Source: Gonapodya prolifera JEL478 | Taxonomy: Eukaryota; Monoblepharomycota; Monoblepharidomycetes; Monoblepharidales; Gonapodyaceae | NCBI GenBank assembly: GCA_001574975.1 | Contig: KQ965744.1 | Coordinates: 511,163 to 567,688, forward strand | Reading direction: 5' to 3' | Length of the DNA: 56,526 bases | Shown: positions 11,001 to 21,033 of the stretch, one piece after another | Numbering within the stretch: the stretch's first letter is position 1 | Layout: every line of letters begins with the position of its first letter | Position numbers and translations under genes: made by a program | Notes under the pieces: model-generated | Told to the model about the DNA's origin: nothing | What the model saw: only the letters and a program-made list of their open reading frames with translations | Database searches by the model: none

Positions 11001-11489
11001 GAAAAGATATTCTGATTGTTATACATTGTTCAGCTGTTGCGGTCCCTTCGTCTCATCCACCACTCAAAATTCTCCTCGTGCCCATCAAGGAGTATCACAT
11101 GTCTCACAGAAGTGGTCACTGCAAGATAGGTAAGCTCTTCGGGCTCAAGGGAGAGGACGGGAAGGTGTTGGGCGATCAAGCGTGAGTTTGCTCTACATCT
11201 TTTGGTCTCCCGTTTCGATGCCAAGCAGTTGAACGTTTTGAGAGGCTGCGAGTGCTGCCATCTTGTACTCAACCGCGACTCATCTGGAGCCTCAAACATC
11301 GCATACCTCGTCATCTATGGAATGATCACTCTCGGACTGCGCCCGTTCGGCTTTGTGATGCCCCTGGTAGTGCTGAAGGGGCACGGTATACCGGAACGTC
11401 GAGGAATCTGCAAGCTCCGGAGGAGGAGTCGTAGAGGGGACAGGGGGACGGTAGCCTTAGACGCACCGTACAAAAGGGTGCTTTCGTAG
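8012..11489 (+). pseudogene. Degraded Fanzor (eukaryotic TnpB-like RNA-guided nuclease)
   Basis: Fanzors are eukaryotic relatives of IS605/IS607 TnpB. Blocks seen in order: a Pro-rich then helical N-terminus (exon 8142-8423, intron 8424-8488, SRKQFLSSLVQPYMRHLLL); an acidic and Lys/Arg-rich stretch (8650-8860); FTTDGVGASVNF near 9430, a strand typical of the fold before RuvC; GADPGRREL at 9693-9719 with the RuvC-I Asp at 9699; SAEALLSRLPTP ending near 10541; PVIAFGNANF with SSRGSASSPNRK (10894-10968), the RuvC-II region; LKILLVPIKEY near 11064; and CECCHLVLNRDSSGASNI at 11247-11301, the last zinc-finger pair plus the RuvC-III Asp. Breaks: frame change near 8608, stop at 9416, frame changes near 9828 and 11058, stop near 10542. 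The first Cys pair of the zinc finger is incomplete. Some breaks could be unrecognised introns, but several together suggest decay. Family confidence is good; activity is unlikely. Confidence 0.78.
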
Positions 11490-12790
11490 CACGGGCAGGC
11501 ACTACGGTGTCTCGGTCTCAGTTTGTATTAAGCTGCTTAGGTCGGACGATTGGGGTACGAGGCTGACGAAGCAATTCGTGATAGTACATGAGAGGATGCT
11601 AATGAAACTGACAAGAGAGAAGGAGCGGTAGTGCTGTCCATACATAGCTTCTCGCAACAATCTGTTGGTGTAATGTCGCTGATCGATAAGCTATTTACGT
11701 TGACACCTCAACCAAGCCATTCTTTCTAACGCGTTTGCATGTGCCTTGTGTTGTCGTATCCACTTGTGCAACTTGAGGAATGCATTTTCGACCACCCACC
11801 CCACATATTCCACCTCTCTGCCACCAACATTTGTGCCGGTCTCACATCAGAAAGCCACGATGCCGGATGGCGTCAGAGCACGAGAGTATGACTTGTCGTC
11901 CTCCTTGCCTGATGGGTTTCATTTTATAGATAAGGGGAGGAAATTACGAGATGGTGGATTTGATGCCACTGTGTACACGGTAGTACGTGGTGGTAGAGTC
12001 GGGTGAAACAAGAGCGAGGATGAGGCTGGGTGGATGAAGGGTAGGAGGAAGTTTGTGTGGAGAGGCCGCAGAAGGAGTACACTGCGGTGCATACCTGTCA
12101 AAAGGACCTCCTGGAACATCTCGGGTGCCGGAAAACGTGGTGGAGAGGCTGTAGGGCCATGGGTATGGAAGTATGTGGAACACGGTGTGATCAAGTTTTG
12201 GTGTTCAGATGCTTTCAAACTCCGCACCGTATATGGTTGTGCTAACGCGGGGAAAGGTTCACTCACGTGAGTACATTCCAACGCTCTGTGGACAAGAAGG
12301 GGATGACAAGCGATGTTGGAGACTTTTGCGAGCGCGGTGGGACGAGACACGTGGGTCGTGGGTTGAAATAACGAGAGAGGTGACAAAAACCCACTTGGTC
12401 GTTCTGGCGGCCGCGAATGAAAGGTCTGTCGAGACAATCGGTGGAGAGTGGTTCGATGATTTGCCAGCGTTTTACTAGAGAAGTCGTTATAGATTGGAGT
12501 GAGATAGTTACATGTAATTGGACAGCAAGAGACGGTAAATGTGAAGGAAAACAAATAGCGACACCGGCGCAAGAAAACTTACCGAGTTTAAGATCGGTGT
12601 AGCATTGTAGAAACGCGGATGAGTGGCTTGGGAATGCAGCGAGAATGGGAGCGATTTGCGGGAACTGTGAGTGTATTGGAAAGGGAATTGAACGTCAATG
12701 TGCAGAAAGAGCTGAGCAGAGGAGCAGCGAGAGTACCAGAGCGTGAGATTCCATGAGAATTGGAAGGAAGGGATCTTGACAACCGCCCAA
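11490..12790. other. No gene assigned; possible right flank of the Fanzor element
   Basis: Both strands have open frames here, including a 217-codon minus-strand frame (12572-11919) and overlapping plus-strand frames (12034-12478). None shows a recognised domain, and the two strands contradict each other. Guide-RNA (omegaRNA) sequence of a Fanzor would be expected near the 3' end of the nuclease gene, so this part deserves folding analysis; nothing specific was found by eye. Confidence 0.35.
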
Positions 12791-12810
12791 AAAGTTTCTA
12801 GTTTATATTA

Positions 12811-12851
12811 TGAAACCGTCGAAACTTCCCCGGGCGATTGCTCGCGCCCCC
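12811..12851 (-). repeat. 41-bp dispersed repeat, left copy
   Basis: Read on the minus strand, it matches 18893-18933 on the plus strand at 39 of 41 positions. Both contain CAATCGCCCGGGGAAGTTTC. Upstream of it the similarity continues in patches (a TATTTGA-TCCA block). The two copies are inverted relative to each other. Confidence 0.7.
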
Positions 12852-13479
12852 ACCACCGATTGACCCCGGTGTGACGTCTCTGGAATCAAATATACCACGT
12901 ACCATAATTCTGTGAGTTTCGTGGCGGTCTGCGCTGGTGATGGCGACTTCACCGAAATTACGGCGGCATCCCCCCTCTGCCCAGTTTCTTTCGTCGATTG
13001 GGAAAATTTTAATCGGCGCCCGGTATATTATAGTACTGAGTGTTAAAATAAGTGGTTTGGGATCGGTACCGCCATTGGTTCGTGTGGTAATGGCCGTCTC
13101 CCGACACGGTACCTGAAGAATGCCTGTCCCGCTGCCCGAAGCCCAAGAAGCCCACTGATAGTAACTTATATGCTCTTTGGAAGCGACGTGGTTCCTTTGG
13201 GCGACAGTAAAAGGACCGCATGGTGGATAAGAAGGCAGAGTGGATGACACTGATATGACAGATGTTCTATGATGTATTATGAGGAGAATTTGAATGAATT
13301 GATAAGTTGACATGAAAACCGACGGAAAGCGTGGTTGTAATGCATGTCAATGCGACTTTTGAATGCTCATAAAGAGGAACTTTGGTACTCATGGCACAAG
13401 AAGGCGCCATTTTGGTCATATAAGAACGCAATTAGACAAGGAATATCAGTTTTATTGTCGTTCGAAGATACGGAGCCTG

Positions 13480-14115
13480 CTCTTACAGTTGAAATTTCTT
13501 CTGTATGGGGAAGGTCCAGCGAGAGAGCGATGAGCATCATCACTTTCTTCGACAGGTCGTCCATTCGAGCAAGGTACTCCAGCATTACGGGTTTGAAATC
13601 GGGTGGGAGAGACGCTGTTGAGTTTCGATAGTGGATTAAGAGTGAGTTTGGGGTAGTTGCGATAGTGTCTACTTACTTACGGTGCGAGGGATAAACGTTT
13701 GGTCCAATGTTGATTTTAGGTATCCCGGGATCTCCGTCATGCCGCAGATGATAGGTCTTCACGATCCAATATTTTGAGTCAATGAAGGCCATGAATTCAG
13801 AGTGGTCGCAATTAGAACAAACCGAACCTCCACTTCTTCAAATCCTGCAGGCTGGTACCCCGCCGCAATGCCTCCTCTCAACTCCATTTTGTCCTTGAGC
13901 GGCAGTCTGAAGAATCTTCGGGTGTAATCGAGAGCCTTGTACGCAAGGTCGGGGTCCAGGGTGTGCTTCGTGATTTGAAAGAATCCAGTGGTCCTGCTTG
14001 CCCCTCCGATGCGCTTCGCGACGGCGCCGAGCGCGGTCACGTCCGGATTGTCCTCGCGTAAGATGGAGCAGTCGATTGTTGGGACCTCCATGTGGCGGTA
14101 GCGGAGTGATTGCAT
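13480..14115 (-). pseudogene. 2-oxoglutarate/Fe(II) oxygenase, N-terminal remnant
   Basis: The ATG at 14115 begins MQSLRYRHMEVPTIDCS, followed by the DIOX_N signature of isopenicillin-N-synthase-like dioxygenases: TTGFFQITKH, TRRFFRLPLKDKMEL and GYQPAGFEEVE. A second piece, DSKYWIVKTY...KINIGPNVYPSH, lies in another frame near 13790-13680. A third, MDDLSKKVMMLIALSLDLP, is at 13565-13500. No splice junction explains the frame change near 13810. The catalytic C-terminal half with the HxD...H and Arg residues is not found downstream, where the dispersed-repeat fragment begins. I read it as a truncated gene. Confidence 0.65.
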
Positions 14116-14816
14116 AGATTCGGTGCTGCAGGTTCAAGGAAAAGGCACTCGCACGATCGATGCGGGGCGACGCTGCGGGAAGAAAGGAGTGATTCCTTGT
14201 GATTGGAGAAGCCAGAAGGCGCCGCTATCAAATAAACGGTACTGGAAATTGATGGTCGGGTCTGCAGATCGTGTTTATCCGGTCTTTGGTGAGCCGCTTG
14301 TTAGCACTTTCTGTCGATGGGCCGAGGCCATGCAGAGGTATAGTTTGTACAAGCGGAAGAGAACTTATTACGGGTGTGTACTCCAGTGATGTCCAACAAC
14401 CTAACGAACGAATCGCAGGGTCCATCGGCGACATGAGCACTGAGGCATGCATCGGCGCGGCAGTGGTCGTGTCCATCACGCGACATCTCCCAGCTCGAAC
14501 AGGAGGGCAGAGAGGTTGAGGATAGGGAAAGAAAGATTTTCTGGGGGGCAATTTCTGACCAAAGTCGACTTCTTATTGAAGAACTCCCATTTGTCCAGCA
14601 TCTAGTTCAACTCTGCCACTGTACAGCAACGAATTTTCGAAATGGATTCGACGGATCCGCCCTTGGATTCCATCGGCGGAACTGTAAATCCTTTCGAGAA
14701 CGGTTCCAAAATGTTGCCTCAGTCTCGGAGACAACTCTAAAGGCCCAGAACACTCCACGTTCCGTACACTCGCTCGCACAACAACGCCTGCAATCAATCT
14801 TTGTGCCGATTCTCTG

Positions 14817-17800
14817 ATGGGCTCACGAATGGCTGCTGCAAACGCTCTTGGTGTCCAACATATTAGTGGACAACAAAAAATTCTTCGTCTGGTATGGATC
14901 CTCGTAGCACTTTCACTGTCTCTGATGCCAGTTGCCATGGCGCAGTGCTCCAGTGGCACAATTAAGTGCCCAAACGACCCCGCCTGCTATCCCTCGGGCT
15001 TCATTTGTGTGGGTATTCAAACGTAAAATCAGCACCCGAAACGAAACTTGAAGCGACACCATTTGTGTACAGTGCGCCGTCGGCAACACTGCAGCATGCT
15101 TCCCCGGCTACTACTGCGACCAAACACGTGGATGCGTCGAACTCGCGACTCCTCCGCCTCCGCCTCCACCACCCCCTCCCGCCCCTCCACCTCCGCCACC
15201 ACCACCTCCACGTATGTGCAAAAGATCTTACACCCGTCTGTCGACTTCTAACAGGGCTGCCTTTATCTAGCACCTCCACCCCCGCCACCTCCCCCTCCTG
15301 CGGTTCCTCCTCCGGCGCCTCCACCTCCCGCCGTCCCGCCTCCGCCGCCACCGCCTGTCACACCCCCTCCTGCTTCTCCTCCTGCAACTTCGCCACCTGG
15401 TAAGTCCCAAGTCATTCCTTTTCTCCATGGTGCACCGAGCCGTTAACGTACTCGCAACTCCTCCATCCAGCCAATGCACCACCAGCGGCTGCACCGCCTT
15501 CTTCCCCTCCTGCCGGGGTCCCGCCGCCTCCGATTGTCAGTGGGGCCGCACCTCCACCCGTCGCTGCCACAGATCCTGCCCCAGGTGGGGCAGCTAATTG
15601 TGAGTAGGGCTTTCCCGCATTGCCACAAGAAGGTATGACTCATACTTTACACTTTGCAGCACCCGCGACCGCCGTAGCACCGGGAGGTATGTCCAAACTT
15701 GTTCCCACACAATGGCGGCCTCCATCGACGCGTCCCGATCCTGACCTCCATATCTTCTCACCCCCACAGCGACCCCTTCCTCGTCCACCCCTTCCCCATC
15801 CACCCCCTCCACCATCACCGCCGGCTCCAACTCTGGCGACAACCCCTCTCTCCCAGGCCAGGGCAACTCACCAGGCCTATCGCGCACGGGTGACCCTAGC
15901 TCGCCTGCCGGAGTCGGCGCGCCAGCGAGCAGTTCGGGAGGATCAAACTTGGCAGGACCTATCGGTGGAGCCGTCGGCGGGGTCGTGGCTTTTGTGGTGG
16001 GTGGGGTGATTGCGTGGTATGTAGTGCGGAAAAAAGGCGCTCGGCGGGCCGTCGGTGCCGCCAAGAAATCGACGTAGGTTCGAAACTTGACGCCTTTTGC
16101 ATGGTCATGCTCAATTTTACCTCGTCGCTCTCTGCAGAATGAGCGACGACGTCAGACGACCCAAAGAGTCGCCACCTCCCGCATTGTCTGGGACTACACC
16201 TACCAACATTGGCTCCAGCGCTTCGGAAAGACGCCCGAGCAGCGACTCGAGGCGCTCAGAGGAGCACTTGGCAGCGAGCGCTCCGCCGTCAAAACTTGAA
16301 GAGGGTCATTCGGCAAGAAAAATGACCTCGATATCGATTCAAGCAACTTCCCCTGGACTCTACACGTGAGTTCATGTGATCGTTCACACGTTCGCCAACA
16401 ATAAGTAGAGAACCCCTTCGCTCCAAAGCGCCCGGACTCCCGTTGCGGCACCCCCATCCCTGTCAGCCACAATCACACCAGCCGACAATCAAGCAGTGTC
16501 GGGAGTCGCGGGTGAGGAAGAGTTGAGGCAGCACAACGACGGCTCGAGTGCAGATGGGAACGTTACCGTGGAGGAGCTTGCGAAGCTTGGGATTTTGGTG
16601 AGCAATCGGAGTGATTTAGGGACCCGAGCGATGTGCGCATGGGATAGAAAGAATATACTAATTGCAATGCCTTGGTCAACTTCATTTGATCCAAAAGGTC
16701 CACGTGAGTATACAACATTTTCTCACGCCACTTCAGATGCCTCAATGCTCACGATCGCGAACGTTCCACCCAGCCCCTCTTCCACTTCTTCGCCGCCCCA
16801 CTGAATCTTCTCGCCGAAACGTCCCTTCCCTACCAGGGCGAGCCCTGGGCAGTCGCTCTAAAGGTGATTGGTCATACTGTTGCCTTAAAAGTGGGAGATT
16901 GATCAACTCACACCAATCCCTATCTGGCTAGTACAACCCACTGCAAGAAGACGAAATCGCCCTGTTTCCAAGGAACTTGGTAGATGTCCAGATGATTTTC
17001 AGGGATGGGTGGGGGTTCGGGGTGAACGTGAGTAGAGGGAGAATCCAGAGGAGCTTCCGATGTGTGTTCTGACAATCGCGGGCTGGGCGCGACAGTTGAA
17101 CACGGGTGCAGTTGGTATGTTGTGAGTTCACCTTTCCAGAATTCTTGACTGCGTCCCCAACAAAATTGAGACATTTCGCTGCTTCAAACCTTTCATATTG
17201 GTCAGCCCTCTGTAAGTTCCCACTTCCTTTCCCTTTCGAAATAGTTTCTCACAACAACCTTAAAATCTCATTTCAGGGACTGTCTTGACCTCACACGTGT
17301 GGGGATCTTACCCCCCGACTCGGCGGTTTTCGCACAGTCACTTGCCGGTGTCGGCAGCCGCGCCTTCAAGAGCGGATCCGTCACAACCGGAACGGGCAGC
17401 ACTGCCCGCACCATGACTGAGCGATCAGCAAGTGCGACGTTTTCAGCAGGGCAGATGGTTTGTAGAAGTGGCATTTATTATGATTCGTTGCCCTGTTGTC
17501 TCAATCAAGTGTCACTCTGATTTCAGCCAAACCTCCCATTCTACCCGTCGCTCGATGTGCGCGGACCAGAGAACGCCTATAACATCCCGCCTAGCTTCCT
17601 TCAACCTGGACCAACGGCCTCCGACTACCTCAAGTACCAATCCACCACGGTACCTCTTATCCCCACCAACGTCGTCGCTCTCATGTCAATGGGGGCTATC
17701 CCATCAGGAGTACCGGGACAACACGGAATGATACCTCCGTTAGCTAGTATGGGACCTCGTGCTGGTCAAGTTTGGACGACGAGTTCGGGATGGGTCAATA

Positions 17801-17913
17801 GCGCTCAGAACCTGCATGGTGGCCAAGGCTTTGGGGGAGCTCCTGTGCGGACAGTGTCCCAGGCATGGAGGAAAGGAGATGCAACAAATCCTGATCAGCG
17901 TGGGGGTGTTTGA
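14817..17913 (+). CDS. Single-pass membrane protein: Cys-rich, Pro-rich ectodomain and cytoplasmic SH3
   Basis: The 16-exon model sums to 2127 nt, an intact frame of 708 aa. Order: signal peptide (VWILVALSLSLMPVAMAQ), small Cys-rich region (MAQCSSGTIKCP to GYYCDQTRGC), long Pro/Ala tract, Ser/Thr/Gly stalk, one TM helix (GGAVGGVVAFVVGGVIAWY) with a basic stop-transfer sequence, a charged Ser-rich linker, an SH3 domain (AVALKYNPLQEDEI, DGWGFGVN, TGAVGMFPLDCLDL), and a tail rich in Gly, Pro and Met. Exons: 14817-15008, 15073-15211, 15271-15399, 15471-15599, 15660-15686, 15770-16073, 16138-16365, 16411-16597, 16698-16703, 16774-16863, 16932-17027, 17096-17121, 17206-17211, 17277-17457, 17527-17913. 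The last SH3 strand needs the 6-nt exon at 17206. Architecture suggests a surface sensor or adhesion protein coupled to the cortex, broadly like yeast Fus1; ligand and partner are unknown. Confidence 0.8.
16698..16703 (+). other. Candidate 6-nt microexon (GTCCAC) in the SH3 protein gene
   Basis: The hexamer lies between CCAAAAG and a consensus GTGAGT donor. Including it adds Val-His and keeps frame; skipping it also keeps frame through one 176-nt intron (16598-16773). It could therefore be a constitutive or alternative microexon. Only the strong donor supports it. Confidence 0.4.
17206..17211 (+). other. 6-nt microexon completing the SH3 fold
   Basis: CCCTCT lies between acceptor TTGGTCAG and donor GTAAGT, both good. 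With it, exon 17096-17121 joins exon 17277 to give NTGAVGMFPLDCLDL, the canonical end of an SH3 domain. The two bases left over in each exon fit only with this piece in place. This is the clearest microexon in the window. Confidence 0.8.
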
Positions 17914-18883
17914 GGATACTTTCTGGGATGTCAGCGCGGACGAATATTTATTACAGCTCTCTCTATACCTAGAGGTGGATTCCGCGTTGTAGAAAGGCTT
18001 CTAACGAGCAGTGAAACTGTAAATGTGATGATCACTTTAAAGAAGATCAAGGCATCATAGAGACCCGCCTGCGACAGGACAACAACGGTTATCGAGTTGC
18101 TCTTTTTCCACGGGGACCAGTTCGACATCTACCAAAAGCATTTTCCTTAACACTCATTTATCTTACAAACCGTGGCTCAAGGAGAAACAGGCTGCCTCTT
18201 CTCTCAGGAACGGACCTGATTCCAAATTAATTGCAGCACAGACACTGTACTGTACCTTCGAATGGCAGACGCATCGCAGGATGGATCGACTTCCATCAAG
18301 AAGGGGGTTGGGAGGGGAGGTGCCCTTGCACACAAATCTTTGGCCTGAGGCCACCAGCGGGAATGAATCTGCCTTGATCCGGGCAGATTTCACCCAAGTC
18401 CACCGAATCATTGAATGTCCCGCCGGCCTCGCAATGAAACAAGTGCGTATAGTGGTGGTCTGGGTGCTCCATCGTGACTCTGGGCTTACAACCAATCGCC
18501 CACCAGGACACGTTTCCTTGAGGCCTACCAGTCCATCCTTTCGCTCTCCGGTCGAAATTAGGGTATAAATTGATATTATACGATTTCTTTGAGTGGAAAC
18601 TTGTTGTGTGGCTCCCGGAAGGGAGAGTTCGCAAAACATCGTTCAACCATCACCACAGCCTCCACCAATCGCATTCAGACTTCGAATCCATTCGATGTTC
18701 CGAAGAAACAGTAGAGTGTCACGGTTCTATCAGGCTTTCCCCGATTGCCGCCTAGAATTCGAACGAAGATGCCCGGAGTTCATTATTTCTCGAAGTCAGG
18801 ATCCCCGCGACCGACACCCATGATGTCCGCCAGATTATGCCTCCTGTCATATTTGAGTCCAATCGTCCAAGAATGAAGGGGGT
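17914..18883. other. Intergenic, no gene recognised
   Basis: Nearly 1 kb with conflicting short frames on both strands (for example 18163-18646 minus and 18281-18568 plus), none with recognisable motifs. The right end enters the dispersed-repeat segment at 18893. Confidence 0.4.
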
Positions 18884-18892
18884 TTGTCGACG

Positions 18893-18933
18893 GGGGCGCG
18901 AACAATCGCCCGGGGAAGTTTCGATGGTTTCAA
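18893..18933 (+). repeat. 41-bp dispersed repeat, right copy
   Basis: Inverted relative to the left copy at 12811-12851 and identical at 39 of 41 positions. In one frame both encode GAR(A/T)IARGSFDGF, so this could be a remnant of a shared coding exon and not a transposon end. Confidence 0.65.
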
Positions 18934-18993
18934 ACTTTCAACGAGAACTACCATTTTGCAAACAGCTGTAACCGCAGCAGTCCAAGGCCGCAG

Positions 18994-20764
18994 ATGGAAT
19001 CGCAACTTCCCGCCCATCGTCTTGTGGGTGCGGGAGAGGTATTCCAGACATCCATACTCGGTCGTCTCCATCCCACCGTCCTGTGGCCCCTCAGGATTGT
19101 TTCCCGCTCCTTCAGAAACACTGTGCAGCGCGTATGCGTATTTCGCTTCCGAGAGGCATGTCTCCGGACCAAGAGGTGCGCAGATCTGCAGAATATGTTC
19201 TACTTCCTGTTCAGGCTTCACGGTCACGGCTTTGTGGGGCGTTTGTTGGAAGAACTGAAACCAGACTTCACAACTCTTTTGGATATCTTTGGAACAAACC
19301 CTCTTCTCACCTGGTTAGAGATTGCAGCTATATTTGCACGAAGCAGCTACGGGGATATGCCACATGCTGTCAAGTTTCTGCGGAGGGCGGTTTGTTGTGA
19401 TAGTGATTTGGACGAGTTCGACAAAGTAATGGGAGAACAGAAAGGAACCCAGGTGAATCTTTCTAAGTCCTCCTTTGAGCTATCTCGATTCTCAGCTCAG
19501 GGTTTAGGTTGAACCGTGGATTGCAACAGAGGATATGCTGCCAACCATACCAGATGCTGAAAGTTGGCCCCCTCCTGACTTTCCAAGTTTTCCAGTAAAG
19601 GAATCCCTTCAGTCATATCAAACGGCTCGCATGAGGCTCTTGCATTTTGATGGACGTGCCGCTATCGCTCTTTGTCTCGACTCCACCGCGAATACCAATG
19701 AGCGAACGCGGGGTGCAGCTGTTTGCTTCGCGGCATTTTTAACTCACGGAGGTGTGGCGAAAGAAGTACTTTTACTAGCCATTGCCAATTATACCGTTCG
19801 GCTCTTGGAAGCACCAGGCGCTCCCAAAGCGATGCCAGACTACCTTGTGCAAATGTACCACAGGAACGTCCTAAATGAGCGAGAGTTGTGCTGGATATTT
19901 GACTGGACGCTTCAACCTGGACCTATTCTTCTTCCACACATACACCCGACAGCACGAGGAATATGGGACCATTGCGATGGGAGGCGCTATTATTCAACAG
20001 CTCGAGCCATTAGAGCCACTACATTTCATGTCGAGCGGGGTGCCAAGAAATTACCTTGGCCGATACTCTACATAAATTCGACGCTTTTTGGATATTTCAC
20101 CCCTCCCTCTTGACGAGGCTTGCATAATGTTGGCGAAAGGACTGGGGCATTCAACCAGAGCACTCGCTTCATATCGGAGCTTCGATTCCTCCCAACTTTC
20201 GCGTCACGTATCAGCATTCATAGCTGCCGTCTCAGACGTCCATCACAATTACAGCAGGGATGATTCCGACTCTTTGTGGCCGGACCTTGTCCAAAAAATA
20301 GTGGATACCCATGTCAGACATTCAACAGTGGACTGGAATTATCTTGCAAAGGTTCTGTTTGGTCTTAACGTTGATTCGGACACATTGAGTCTCGTGGTGC
20401 GTCGATTGAGGCTTGATGCATTTCAAACACGATCGCTCGCAGAAGCAATTCAGACTTATTTCGACAAGTTGACCGGCTTTAAAAACCGAGCTCCAGCAAC
20501 CGAAATGAACGTGATTCGTACCGGAACCCCAACGACCGAAGTGAGCGTGATTTGTACTGGAGAGCGGTACACAGTCCTGGCAATGAGAGCGACTGAATTG
20601 ATAGCAAATGTGACGGGTAAAGTAGCAAGGCATGATAATAATCTGAAATGTAGCGATATTGTAATTTGCATTCTTCTCATACTGACGAAGAGTGCCGACT
20701 CGAATTGCAATTACCAACGAACAGGTTCGTGCAGGAGTGTTGATTCACACCACGAACATAAGCT
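18994..20764 (+). pseudogene. Degraded gene of unknown function, possible F-box-like start
   Basis: Several adjoining frames have coding character. The first (18994-19450) contains TSILGRLHPTVLWPLRIVSRSF, cut here to an F-box-like Leu/Pro/VSRSF pattern, then FVGRLLEELKPDFTTLLDIF and DMPHAVKFLRRAV. After a plausible intron ending near 19509 a second frame runs from about 19510 to 19920 (WPPPDFPSFPVKESLQSY, RMRLLHFDGRAAIALCL). A third follows from about 19920 (EEYGTIAMGGAIIQQLEPL), passes a TAA near 20073, and continues with LPLDEACIMLAKGLGHSTRA and WPDLVQKIVDTHVRHSTVDW. The frame shift and stop are not explained by obvious introns. No named family is recognised beyond the weak F-box resemblance. 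Confidence 0.4.
20487..20560 (+). repeat. Two-unit direct repeat in the degraded gene
   Basis: Two imperfect ~36-nt units share the pattern CAACCGAAATGAACGTGATT / ACGACCGAAGTGAGCGTGATT followed by (C/T)GTAC. In frame they encode ATEMNVIRTG and TTEVSVICTG. Minor local duplication. Confidence 0.5.
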
Positions 20765-21033
20765 CAACTCACAAACTGGATGCAAGGGTTGATCGGTCTG
20801 AGCTTCAAACAAAGTGTTGCTAACGGATATCTCAGTCGCCAAAGGAAATACTTCATATTATTCGGTGGTGGTGCGGGAAGTGGCCCGTGGTCCGCCTGTC
20901 CACAGCCGCGAAGCTCTCTCCTGGAACTCTTCCACATCCACACATCCCCACACGACACATCCCCGCTTGGACCGGCATCCGCATCCGATCAGATCCGTGT
21001 CCACTGCAGGAGTCCCAATCCCCTGTGCTCGCA

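Noticed and set aside
11919-12572. 217-codon minus-strand open frame
   Set aside because: Ser/Pro/Thr-biased with no recognisable motif, and contradicted by equally long plus-strand frames; not enough for a gene call.
15009-15072. A 31-nt ultrashort intron in the SH3 membrane protein gene
   Set aside because: A 64-nt intron (15009-15072, GTGGGT to ACAG) joins the Cys-rich exons in phase, so no ultrashort intron is required.
18163-18646. Overlapping open frames on both strands
   Set aside because: No motif, no splice-consistent partner and mutually exclusive strands.
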